From positions 10,204,001 through 10,268,000 of the forward strand of contig CM047425.1 in assembly GCA_026168455.1 (NCBI GenBank): 64,000 nt of DNA, in the 5' to 3' direction. The stretch comes from Theocolax elegans (Eukaryota > Arthropoda > Insecta > Hymenoptera > Cerocephalidae). Below the pieces are notes generated by a model that worked only from the letters and a program-made list of their open reading frames with translations, searched no databases and was not told the DNA's origin. Shown one piece after another: positions 22,859 through 32,687 of the stretch; position 1 is the stretch's first letter, and each line of letters starts with the position of its first letter. The position numbers were made by a program, and so were the translations under genes.

Positions 22859-23470
22859 AAAGTGTCACATCTCCAGGAAACGGATTGTTACCAAACTCTA
22901 GTATATATTTACTACTACAAAAGTATAAAGAAATTTAGAGTTTTAGACACTATCGCTCTTTTTTACGATAGATATAAGCAAATAACGAAAAATTTATAAT
23001 TCAAAAACAAATAAGGACATACATTCAAAAATAAGTTTAGAAGAAAACTGAGATCGAGTAAATTGGATTTATAAAAAAAAGAAGCTTAAATATCTTGATT
23101 TGGTCTAAACTTATAGAAAAAATAAAATTAAGTAAAAAAATCAATAAACTTTTTATTAAAAAAAATTGTCATCAAAATATCATTAAATTCGTTTTTCTAT
23201 CATACTTTAAATATTTGAGCTTTTTTTTCAATGTACTCGATTTCAGCTTTCTTTTGATCTTAGGTTTGATTATCTGTCTTTATTTATTTTTGTGTTATAA
23301 GTTATCAAAGTGAATGGCTTTTATTGCAAATTTTTTTGCTATTTGCGTTTTTCGTTATCTATCGTAAAAAGAGCGTTAGAGTCTAAAACTCTGGCTTTCT
23401 TTATATTTTCATAGTAGTAAACATATCTTAGAGTTTGGTAAAGATCCGTTTCCTGGAGATGTGACACTTT
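22859..23470. mobile_element. 612 bp terminal-inverted-repeat element (MITE)
   Basis: AAAGTGTCACATCTCCAGGA at the left and its inverse at the right bound arms of ~150 bp that share ACGATAGATA/TATCTATCGT and GAGTTTTAGAC/GTCTAAAACTC. The arms differ by several changes. The AT-rich centre has a 72-codon ORF (23095-23313) rich in Lys, Phe and Leu with no domain. I could not fix a target duplication, so the superfamily is open. Confidence 0.75.
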
Positions 23471-24277
23471 CTTTGTTAGCTTGGTCTTCATCGACAAATA
23501 CAAAATTATATTTATTATATTTCATTAAATTTATAAAAAAATCTTATCATATTTAGGTAATTTTGGAAATATCAAAAATAAATTAATGTCGCATAAGGTG
23601 AAAAATTTTACATGCACTTATGAAGTAAAAGGCGATTATTTCTAATCTATTTTAAATAATATTTTTGTTACTTACGGCAGTTTTTCAGAAAAAGTTATCG
23701 TTAAAAATTAAATCGTAAATACAACTTTACGAAATATTCGATGAATTTAGGGGAAAACAAGTTTCCGCAACAGTGTGAGTAAAATTTAATTGAATCCTCG
23801 ATATTAGGAAGTAAAATAATCATCAACACTGTAACTAAAACTCAATTTTACAACTTGCAGGAGTAAAATGTGAGCAAGTGAGTACGTTTATCGAGTGCCA
23901 ACTTAGTAACGTGGGAATAACACATCGTAATATGCCATGTCGCATAATATAATATTTCTGAAAATAGATACAATAATTTCAACGAAGGTTTCTGAAGTAA
24001 TAATTTTTTTTATAATTAAATTCTGTATTGAAAATTGTAATATGTTCATGTATTTCAGTAATAACTCATATTAAAAGTAATAAAAATAGCATAAATAAGA
24101 AAGTGGATATATTCACTGAATAAAGTTCATTTACCTCTACTATGAAATTGAAAATAAAATGTCTGATTATGATTAGTCACATGTGTTTACATTACGCACT
24201 TGTTTGAAACTGATTTGTGTATAAATAGGTACAAACGATTGTATACATTTAGCACGATGAGACTATTCTCAGATTAA

Positions 24278-24791
24278 GGGGATGTCGGAGCTATAGCCTC
24301 CATCAAAAGCCGCTCGATCTCGCGGCTTCGAATGGCGCTGTAGTCAGGTGTCGATTTCTACGATAAACGTACTTAAAACATAAATTACAAATTTTGCAGC
24401 TACATAGAGCTGTTGAAAAATACTTTCCCCCCTAGCTATAACTAAAATTAAGGTAATTGTAATATTACTCTTGGCAGCAAATGTTTATTTTTTTAAAGAA
24501 ATGTGAAATACGTCTCATATTCAATGAATCTATATCTACCGCAATGCTACACGCAACGTATTTCACATTTCTTTAAAAAAATAAACATTTGCTGCCAAGA
24601 GTAATATTACAATTACCTTAATTTTAGTTATAGCTAGGGGGGAAAGTATTTTTCAACAGCTCTATGTAGCTGCAAAATTTGTAATTTATGTTTTAAGTAC
24701 GTTTATCGTAGAAATCGACACCTGACTACAGCGCCATTCGAAGCCGCGAGATCGAGCGGCTTTTGATGGAGGCTATAGCTCCGACATCCCC
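24278..24791. mobile_element. TTAA-flanked foldback MITE (piggyBac-like termini), copy 2
   Basis: Two arms of 236 bp (24278-24513 and 24556-24791) match perfectly by eye, separated by 42 bp. The element is flanked on both sides by TTAA (24274-24277 and 24792-24795). Termini GGGGATGTCGGAGCTATAGC resemble GAGGACGTCGAAGCTAGC of the element at 2825, pointing to one family. No transposase is encoded; it would need one in trans. Perfect arms suggest recent insertion or gene conversion, and a transcript would be a long double-stranded hairpin. Confidence 0.9.
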
Positions 24792-25065
24792 TTAATAAGA
24801 TAAACTGTCATGGTGTTGGTTTTATAAAACTTGGTATTATTCATTTTTAATTGTGTAATTTAATAATAAAAATTGTGTCTAGTAGAAGAGGTCGGCGAAT
24901 TTTGCACATAACGTAAGCAATAGTTTTTCTTATTTAAATATATTTCATGTTTATTTTTCATTTTTAGAAAATATAACCTACATTTTTGTGTAAAAGAAAT
25001 AAAGTTCAACCCGAATATGTAGATGTAATTACCGTTTACTGTAAACAGTACACTAATTACCTAGA

Positions 25066-25275
25066 GGCCTGCGATGGCTCAGTCGGTAGGGCGTCGGGAT
25101 CGTAATCTGGAGGTCCCAGGTTCGATTCCCGGTCCCGGCCGATTGATACAAGCACCACTGGGGAATGTATTTTCAAGAAGTCCTTTCTTAACAAAGACAT
25201 CGTACAACCTCCGTTGCTGATTAGCACCGATTTGGAAGCATAAAAAGAGCGACGTTAAAATAATAATAAAAAAAC
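25066..25275 (+). mobile_element. tRNA-derived SINE, full-length
   Basis: The head is tRNA-like: GGCCTGCG start, A box TGGCTCAGTCGG, B box GGTTCGATTCC and a GGTCCCGGCC end, giving an internal RNA polymerase III promoter. The anticodon region reads CGT in a degraded stem. A non-tRNA body follows (AGCACC...GGGGAATGTATTT, TTGCTGATTAGCACCGA) with an A/T-rich tail. The body recurs without the head at 56067, showing a dispersed SINE and not a tRNA gene. Transposition would depend on a LINE elsewhere. Confidence 0.85.
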
Positions 25276-25644
25276 ACTAATTACATAACTCTGACCGAAA
25301 AATTATTATCAAACTCCTAATTGGTAACGAACACTACTGAAAATTTCTAAAAAAATAACCTCTTATATTACAACCACTCATAATCAATTTAATTCTCTTC
25401 CCTCGAAAGAAAAAAAAAATCCCAATATATAACGAAATATCGCAAAAATTACCAGTGAAAAAATAATTCATCGAAATTCCTCTTACAACATTAATTTTGT
25501 TCTTCTAACCTAAATAAAAGAAAAAAAATTCCTCCCTCAGTTTATAATCATCATTAGCATACACACACGCGCGCATAAAAAAACTACCCAAGATTTAATT
25601 ACTAACAACTTTAAACAACGCGTCCGTCACTTTCCTCCTCCTCC

Positions 25645-25647
<3 letters not shown>

Positions 25648-25678
<31 letters not shown>
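25648..25678. repeat. (AC)n microsatellite
   Basis: Uninterrupted CA dinucleotide run of about 31 bases in otherwise single-copy AT-rich DNA. Confidence 0.95.
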
Positions 25679-25681
<3 letters not shown>

Positions 25682-26010
25682 AATTTTCGTACCTTTCGAA
25701 CTCAGGACGGTTTGACCCAATTAGAGAAATTACTATTGTAATTAACCGAGTAAAACATTTCGCCCGAGTGCATTGTTGCCTTTTTCCTCTTTATATGTAC
25801 ACGTATATATATATATATGTACACATCTCCAGGTGGATTAATCAAAGGTGCGACGAGAGGGGCAAATTTAACGAAGCGGACAAACGTTCTTATGACTCGT
25901 TGAACACTATTGAGATATATGTATATAATATATACGGTTATATACGTAACGAGCTTTTTTTTAATTTTTTTTCATTCCGCATTTCTATTATATAAATATT
26001 CCATTATTAT

Positions 26011-26026
26011 CTGTGTGTGCGTGTGT

Positions 26027-26062
<36 letters not shown>

Positions 26063-26410
26063 CCGTGTGTGAGTCAGTAAGCGCGTAACAAGCTCGATTT
26101 TATTTATTTTTATAATATTCTACAAATATGGCAATATTGCTAGTATGTGTATGTGTTTGTGTATTTGTGTGTGCCTGTGTGTGTGTGAATTTGTGTATGT
26201 ATGTCTATTAGTGTCACAGTGTGTGAGAGTACGCGTTGCGTAATTAATATAGTTGTATACAAATGTACGTTTTATGTTAATTAACAGTCGACAAAGATAT
26301 TTTATTTAATACGCTATATATGTGTGTGGACGTGTGTATGTATATATGTGAGTATGTGTCGGTGTCTGTGTGTATGGGTGTGCGGACGATGACGCTAATT
26401 ATGGATAATG
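26011..26410. repeat. (TG)n-rich region
   Basis: An almost pure GT run at 26011-26058 followed by interrupted TGTG/TATG tracts to about 26,390. Small ORFs here are translations of the repeat. Confidence 0.85.
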
Positions 26411-26529
26411 TGTAAGCAATGTGCGGGTTATTAATTAATGGTGGAATTTTTAATAATGCCGTATATACGAGGTGATTCTTAAAAATTGAAATTGCACGTA
26501 TGACTATATAGAAATGTGAAGTGTACATG

Positions 26530-29500
26530 AAAATTCAAATTTCCCGCGCTGAATATTTTTGGTTTTTTTTTCTTTTTTAAATGTAATATATAAAATTCAA
26601 TTTTTATGAAGATACAGAGAGCGTTATGTAGTCAAAAATTGCAATTATTTTTGTGATTATATTAATATATTTACGATTTTTTAAAGGTTAGAGACATCAA
26701 TTGTTAATTGTATAATTTGTAAAGATGGTGGTTTTAAAATCATTGTCTTGCATTGATTTAATTTATTGCGTTTATTTTGATAAGATTTATTTACACTGAA
26801 CGTAAGTTATTAATTAAACAGTATATATAAGACAAAAAAGTATATTAGATAAATTAATGGTTAATTTTTTCAAAATTAAAATTAAAATTTCCACCGATTT
26901 TTTTTTTAAGTTTTTATATATATTTTAAGACTATGGCTATAATTTCTAGGTTAAAATATATATATTGTCTTAAAATATATGTAGATATATAAAGGTAATT
27001 AATTATAAATTTAAAGACCGGTAGATTCAATCGATTTTTTCTCTTTTTATAAAAATTGATACATATTATAATTAAAAAACCAAAAATCCTAAGCGCGCGA
27101 AATTCAAATTTAATTTGTCAAATATTGTTTTATTTGACAAGTTTACATATATTAATTAATTTAAAAAAAGAATATTTCTTATTTTTTGGTGTTTACTGAA
27201 ATTTTTTAATTTAAAATGTTTAATATGTATTCAAGATAATAGTAATAATAATAATAATAGTAATAAAAATAAAAATAACAAATTCTATACAATAATAGAT
27301 TAATAAAAAAAAACTAAAAATTATATTATACGTTTTTTATATTATTTATACATTCCTACGCAAAATATTTGAATTTTTAAATTACCTAAAATTTGCTATT
27401 GAAATTAAACAGCTATTACACAATAACAAATCCTAACTGAATCGGTCGATTGCTTGACCAATTATTCCAAGAGATCCCGTCGAAACAGAAATTTAATTTT
27501 CGAAATACAAATCGTTCCATTACCGGAGTCGTTACTCAAAATGTTATTCTTTGCCGCCAGAAGCAAAAAGAAAACATATGTCGATCGTTTAAACGTGAAC
27601 AAACACGTCGCGGTTCCTATATACGCAAAGTAAACTTAAAAAGAAAACGTTAAGAGCCAATGTAACATATCCATTTCGCAGTCGTTAGAAAATCAAACAC
27701 TTATTCTACATTCTTAAAAAAGGAGGAAAGAGATACGCTAACACCGCTTATGTGACTAGAAAGTTGAAAAAAATTATTTTTGTCGTATAATTAATTTTCT
27801 TTATTAGTACAATTATTTATAAGCAATAGATTATAAAAGTATTTTTTCTTTGAATAGTTTTATTGTTTATTAGAAATCAAAATATATTTAAATTAAATGC
27901 TATGTACATTAATTATTATTATATTTTTTTTATTATTAAAATTATTAGATATTATTAAAAGTTTTTATTAGGTAAAGATTTTTAATATGAATTAAAATTA
28001 AAATTTTTTCTCATTAAGTATAAGAAAAAACAAACCGTTGAAAAATATATTAAAAATTATTACAATTTTGCAACAATAATAGCAATAAAAATGACCCATT
28101 TAATTTTAAACAAAAAAGTCTGTGTAACTTTATAGCTAATTACATATCTCAAGATATATGCAAAATTTCAGGAGGCTGCGATAAAAATTTTCTTACAAGG
28201 AGTTTTTTAAGGTATACAAATTACTATAGAACATGTTTCTAAAATAAAAAATATTTTTTGGAAAAATATTTTTACTGTAAGAAGAAACAAATATTATTTT
28301 TTAATAAGTATTATATTTTGTGTATTCTTTTGCATTTATTTTTTAAAAATAATTTTACTTTTTTATTAACTATTCTTCTTTTTATAAAAAATATTATGTT
28401 TCAGATTAATTTTCTTTTAATTAAAAATAATAATAAATTTAACTAAATTTTTATACTTTTTTACAGAAAATGCGGTAAAAAACAAATTTAACTTTTTGGT
28501 AATATATTATTTTCTTGTTGTAAATATTATTGTTTATTTCATTAAAATATTTTAATAAACAATATTATTTTTGTTACTAATTATTTTATTTATTGCATTT
28601 CTTTATTTATTATTTATTATTATTATATTAATAATTTATTTATTACATTGTATAATATTTTTTATTACCTAACACTGTCCCAATATTGCATGACCTAATC
28701 GTGTATAGAAAAAAAATATTTTTCAAATACGATACACACTAGAATGTAAGAATAAGAAAGGGAGGGAGAAACTTTAAAATCTTTTAAGATTGTCTCAGTG
28801 AAATCTAAAAGTCGACTTCTGGTTTATACGCATCATCTTTTACCTTATACTCTCACGGTGTTTGCTCACGTCGAGTTATGAGAATATTTGTCGATATGGC
28901 GACGAATGCGGTGAGCAAACTGTACGAGAAAGAAGATGCGTGGGTGGTAGGTTTTCCATCTCGCTTCTTCTTCTTCTTCTTTTTTTTACGAGAGGGCTGA
29001 CGTGAACACATAAAAAAAGTGAAGAAGTAATGGACGGTAGGGAATAAGAAGAGTACTAAATACTTTAAAGGTTATGTCGCTCGTCGTAAGATTTTTATTT
29101 GACTTTTTTGTTTTACAGTGTTTCGAGTGTAAAAATTGGTTGAATGGTTTCAATTTTTTTTCGGAACAAATTGAGTTATTTCAAGCATTATTAATTTTTT
29201 CTTTAATCATTGAGAATTATTTTGCTAATACGATACTTAGGATTGTATAAATGATTTTAGTAATATTATTTTTTAAGACGGTAATCTTGGTTTGAACAAT
29301 TGCGAAAAAAATTATTATAAATAATTGGTAATTAAAGTTTTTTTATTTTTTACGGCTCATTTTGACAAGAAATATTTGGAGTGTCAAGAATTTTTATATA
29401 ATTGCATATTATTTTTATTAAAAGAACAACTCTGTGGATTAAAATTTTGAAAATACATTATTTTATTTATATAATTTAAATTTTTGATCAAATAGAATTA

Positions 29501-29857
29501 TTTGATTAATACTCGATATTGATTTATTATTAAATTTTATACAAATTTTTTAAACATTTTCCATACATTTTACAACTAAAAAACATAATTTAAAAAATTT
29601 AATAATTATAGAGACGATGGTATTGGGTTTTTTAATTATTTTTTAATTATTTTTAATTACTTTTTTTTTAATTTTTAATTATTCATAAGACTACTCTTGT
29701 TAACATTTATATTAATAATATTCATTATTTTATTAAAGAGACAAATTTTTTAAACGATTTATGTTATCAACTAATATTAAAATTTTTCTTATTAATTTAT
29801 TCGTAAGGCAAGTTTCTTAAACTATGATGGCACTCCGTATCCTGATTTTTTTGCACG
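26530..29857. other. AT-rich stretch without genes
   Basis: Long A/T runs dominate. ORFs of 60-67 codons (27450, 28258) have Lys/Asn/Phe/Ile-rich translations expected from composition. A short (TTC)n run lies near 28967-28982. No RNA gene, repeat family or conserved domain was recognised. Confidence 0.5.
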
Positions 29858-29861
29858 ATGA

Positions 29862-30552
29862 TGTTATAGAAAGGATTCTCCGTTCGGAGCTTTCCCTCGC
29901 TATAATGATTTTTTTTTGGAAGGACCCGTGTGTCCTCGATCGACCTCCTTGGTGATGGGCAGGGAGCCACCAGATCAGCGTAGACGAGCTGTTAAAGAAT
30001 TTTCGAATAGGCGCGGGAACCCCTGCGGATCCTTACGTTTTTTCCTCTTTTTCTTATAAAAGCAAAGATTTAAAATGACGAGTGGTAGGATAGTGGCTAC
30101 AGGTATAAGGAGACTGATTGATGCAGATAAGAAATAAGAAGAGAGCGTGTAAATTTGAACTTGATTTAATTGATTATAATTAAACGTCTTTACTGTACCG
30201 AATGCGCCCGCGGACTGATAACGTCGCATGTACAAAAATCGCGACGAACACCTTCGAAACTCTGGTCCCACGGTAGGATCTAGACGCGAACTCAGCAATT
30301 GCCGAAAGAGGCTCGGATTCCTCGCTAGTCTATGCATTGTCAGCCCGGCGAGTTCCGTTCGTCAAGCAACGAAGCTGCACAGCTATATTTATCGTTTTAT
30401 TCATTTTACACAAAAAATTAATATATATATTCGTTACACAAAATATAATTAATACAAACTACAAAGAAAAATAAGCAAGCGTACATTTACTGATTTACTA
30501 GAACATTAAATTTAAACAATAATTTTTACTACAAATATGATCATACATAACA
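29862..30552 (-). repeat. 3' LTR
   Basis: 691 bp, TGTTAT...ATAACA ends. It matches 39970-40660 at a constant offset of 10,108. ORFs of 120 and 74 codons fall inside both LTRs and are incidental. Confidence 0.95.
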
Positions 30553-30563
30553 CCCCCACCCTT
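30553..30563 (-). other. Polypurine tract (plus-strand primer site)
   Basis: On the coding strand AAGGGTGGGGG directly precedes the 3' LTR, the position where RNase H leaves the plus-strand primer. Confidence 0.85.
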
Positions 30564-30581
30564 GAATCAAAGCGCGACGAT

Positions 30582-32582
30582 TCAAGAAGAGGTAGCGGTT
30601 TGCGCTAACAATTTCTTCCTTATGTCGTCAATACTTCTCTTCGATGTTGGATACGACTCATTTATAGATGAATTTGGATGATAAGAAACCGCTGTGAACG
30701 GGATTTCTTCGGTACGAGGTCTTAGGGCTTGACTCTTATCGACTGTCTCGCTCGGCTCTGGGCGCTGCACATTCTTTGGCTTGGCTAAACTGACTAATAA
30801 ATGTGTAATTGATCCGGTGATTGCTCCTAAAAGATGTAGGCTCCACCCGTATATAGTGTAGAGTGTGTATGCGTGAATTAGAGCGTCGAAAACAGATTTT
30901 AGCGCCTGTATGATCCACAATACAGCTATCACGCCCGCGGCAGCTTGTCCAAATCTTTCAAACTTGGTCCAAAGACTAGAGAACTGCGATTTTATGGACT
31001 CTGTGAGTTCTTCAGCACTAAGGAGATTGCGAAAATTAGTAGTTCGCGAAGGTGATGATCGATCGTTAATGCGTCGAGCGACAGCCTCCAGCAACGCTGG
31101 TCTTTCCGCCGGAAAGATGGCGTGCTCTTGAAAACGATCTAAATCTTCTTGTGTATAGATGCCATTTTCTAAAATGTCCTTAAGACTTTTGAAATTCCAA
31201 GTTGGTGCGGTCATTGGACGCAGTACTTGTGGCGCTTTAACTTCGGTGATGCTTGGAGAGGCTTGGTGCCATGCACCGCCTACCTCAAAAATAGCTGGAA
31301 AAATATGATTACAGTCCTTTTCGGTGCCAATCTTTGTTATTATTTTACTTTTTGGTCTTAAAAATGCGATATTTTCCCCGCAAACGACCGGCATCTCGAG
31401 GAAACATTTGTTAGACTTTCGATGCTTACAGCTAACTGGCTGGCACTGAATAATATGAGCAACTTCTCCTGCAGCGACGGCCATATGTCCGGGTTCCTTG
31501 GTCACAATTAGGGCAAAAAGGTCTGGCTGTGTGTATGCCAACGGTAGAGCATTTTGGATAACTTGCTGCTCTAATTCACACCTATGCTGCAATATATCTC
31601 GGTACAAGCTTTTGAATTGTTCTTCCACGTAAAGGCCTAAACTTTTAATTTTTGCGTTAAAATATGTAGTAACAATAATGTCACTAATTTCAATGTGTTT
31701 CCTCGCAGGAAAATACTGCCCCGGCTGAATTTCTAAAATGAAAAGTCTTGGTTGGTCAGTTTTAATAAGGCGATATCCGCACACAGTGTGTTCGCTTGTT
31801 CTTACTAGTCCGAAACTTATTTTCCCGGTGGAATTTCCAAAGTACGCAGGTGGATTCGCACCTTCGGTTACCCTTGTACTTATACCTTCATATAAAGTAA
31901 TATATTTATCAAAATCACAAACCGATTGAGAGGTAACCTCCCAAAATACGTAATTTTCGTCTGCGTCTATGCAATGTCCTGCTGAATATGGGCATCGAGT
32001 ACCACCTGGTAAAATGAGTTCGTTTTTCGCGATCAATAAATTTGCCGTGGGTTCGGAGGCGGTTATTTCTAACTTTGCGGTTACCACTGCATTTTTTAAT
32101 TCGCGACCAGCGTCAATGTACGTTGCACCACTGCACTCCGCCTCGTTATTTAAACTACCAGCCAACGTTATTGATCTTCGATTTGTTGCGTTCACGATAA
32201 TGTCATTAATGATTACCTGGCCTATTTTTATTTGTCCATATTTGATAATTTCGCGGCACGTGGTTCTATAGAGCGGCTTGATATACGTACTGTCGCCCTG
32301 TAAAAAGTCTGCATTGTGCGAATATGCCCCACAATAACGAATTTTTTGTTCTACGCGCACTTTACACCGCTGAACAGGAACAGATTTAAATTCGGACAGT
32401 TCAAGAAGTTGAATATTTAGCGCTTCTATCTTCGGTTCGTTGTACTCGATGTTACATGCACCCACAGCCGTGAGCGACACCGTCGATATGTTCGGAGTCA
32501 GCTTGCCACAGTCATAACCGGTGAATGCTTCAGCTTGCATACTTGTAAAAGCAAGAGTCAACAGAATCTTGAATAGCTTCAT
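30582..32582 (-). CDS. Envelope glycoprotein of the retroelement (chuvirus-type fold suspected)
   Basis: 666 codons, uninterrupted. Residues 1-19 are a signal peptide (KLFKILLTLAFTSMQAEA). A cysteine-rich ectodomain follows, with YDC at 23-25, RYCGAYSH at 82-89 and about twenty cysteines, and N-glycosylation sites at N31, N131 and N250. Hydrophobic segments at about 547-568 and 572-597 would anchor it, leaving a ~65-residue tail. I see no classical RXXR furin site followed by a fusion peptide as in gypsy-type Env. The cysteine pattern and the N-terminal YDC...SL...C region resemble glycoproteins of chuviruses (insect negative-strand RNA viruses), a type known to be captured by insect LTR elements; this relation is from recognition, not a search. 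It lies 105 bp after pol and is probably made from a spliced mRNA. Confidence 0.85.
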   Translation of the reverse strand: MKLFKILLTLAFTSMQAEAFTGYDCGKLTPNISTVSLTAVGACNIEYNEPKIEALNIQLLELSEFKSVPVQRCKVRVEQKIRYCGAYSHNADFLQGDSTYIKPLYRTTCREIIKYGQIKIGQVIINDIIVNATNRRSITLAGSLNNEAECSGATYIDAGRELKNAVVTAKLEITASEPTANLLIAKNELILPGGTRCPYSAGHCIDADENYVFWEVTSQSVCDFDKYITLYEGISTRVTEGANPPAYFGNSTGKISFGLVRTSEHTVCGYRLIKTDQPRLFILEIQPGQYFPARKHIEISDIIVTTYFNAKIKSLGLYVEEQFKSLYRDILQHRCELEQQVIQNALPLAYTQPDLFALIVTKEPGHMAVAAGEVAHIIQCQPVSCKHRKSNKCFLEMPVVCGENIAFLRPKSKIITKIGTEKDCNHIFPAIFEVGGAWHQASPSITEVKAPQVLRPMTAPTWNFKSLKDILENGIYTQEDLDRFQEHAIFPAERPALLEAVARRINDRSSPSRTTNFRNLLSAEELTESIKSQFSSLWTKFERFGQAAAGVIAVLWIIQALKSVFDALIHAYTLYTIYGWSLHLLGAITGSITHLLVSLAKPKNVQRPEPSETVDKSQALRPRTEEIPFTAVSYHPNSSINESYPTSKRSIDDIRKKLLAQTATSS

Positions 32583-32687
32583 TATATATTTTTTTATTCC
32601 TGAAAATTACATGTAAAATTGAAATTACAATAAAAAACTAAATTTAAAATACAAGCTTTACGGAGCACGCAAGAAAAGGTAAAACTT

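Noticed and set aside
25068..25141. Functional tRNA-Thr(CGT) gene
   Set aside because: The anticodon stem is mispaired and a SINE body follows that recurs at 56067, so this is a SINE head.
28258..28446. 62-codon ORF rich in Lys, Phe and Asn
   Set aside because: Pure composition effect of A/T runs with no motif.
29975..30452. ORFs of 120 and 74 codons, repeated identically at 40083-40560
   Set aside because: They lie wholly within the LTRs; their identity reflects LTR identity and they have no domain.
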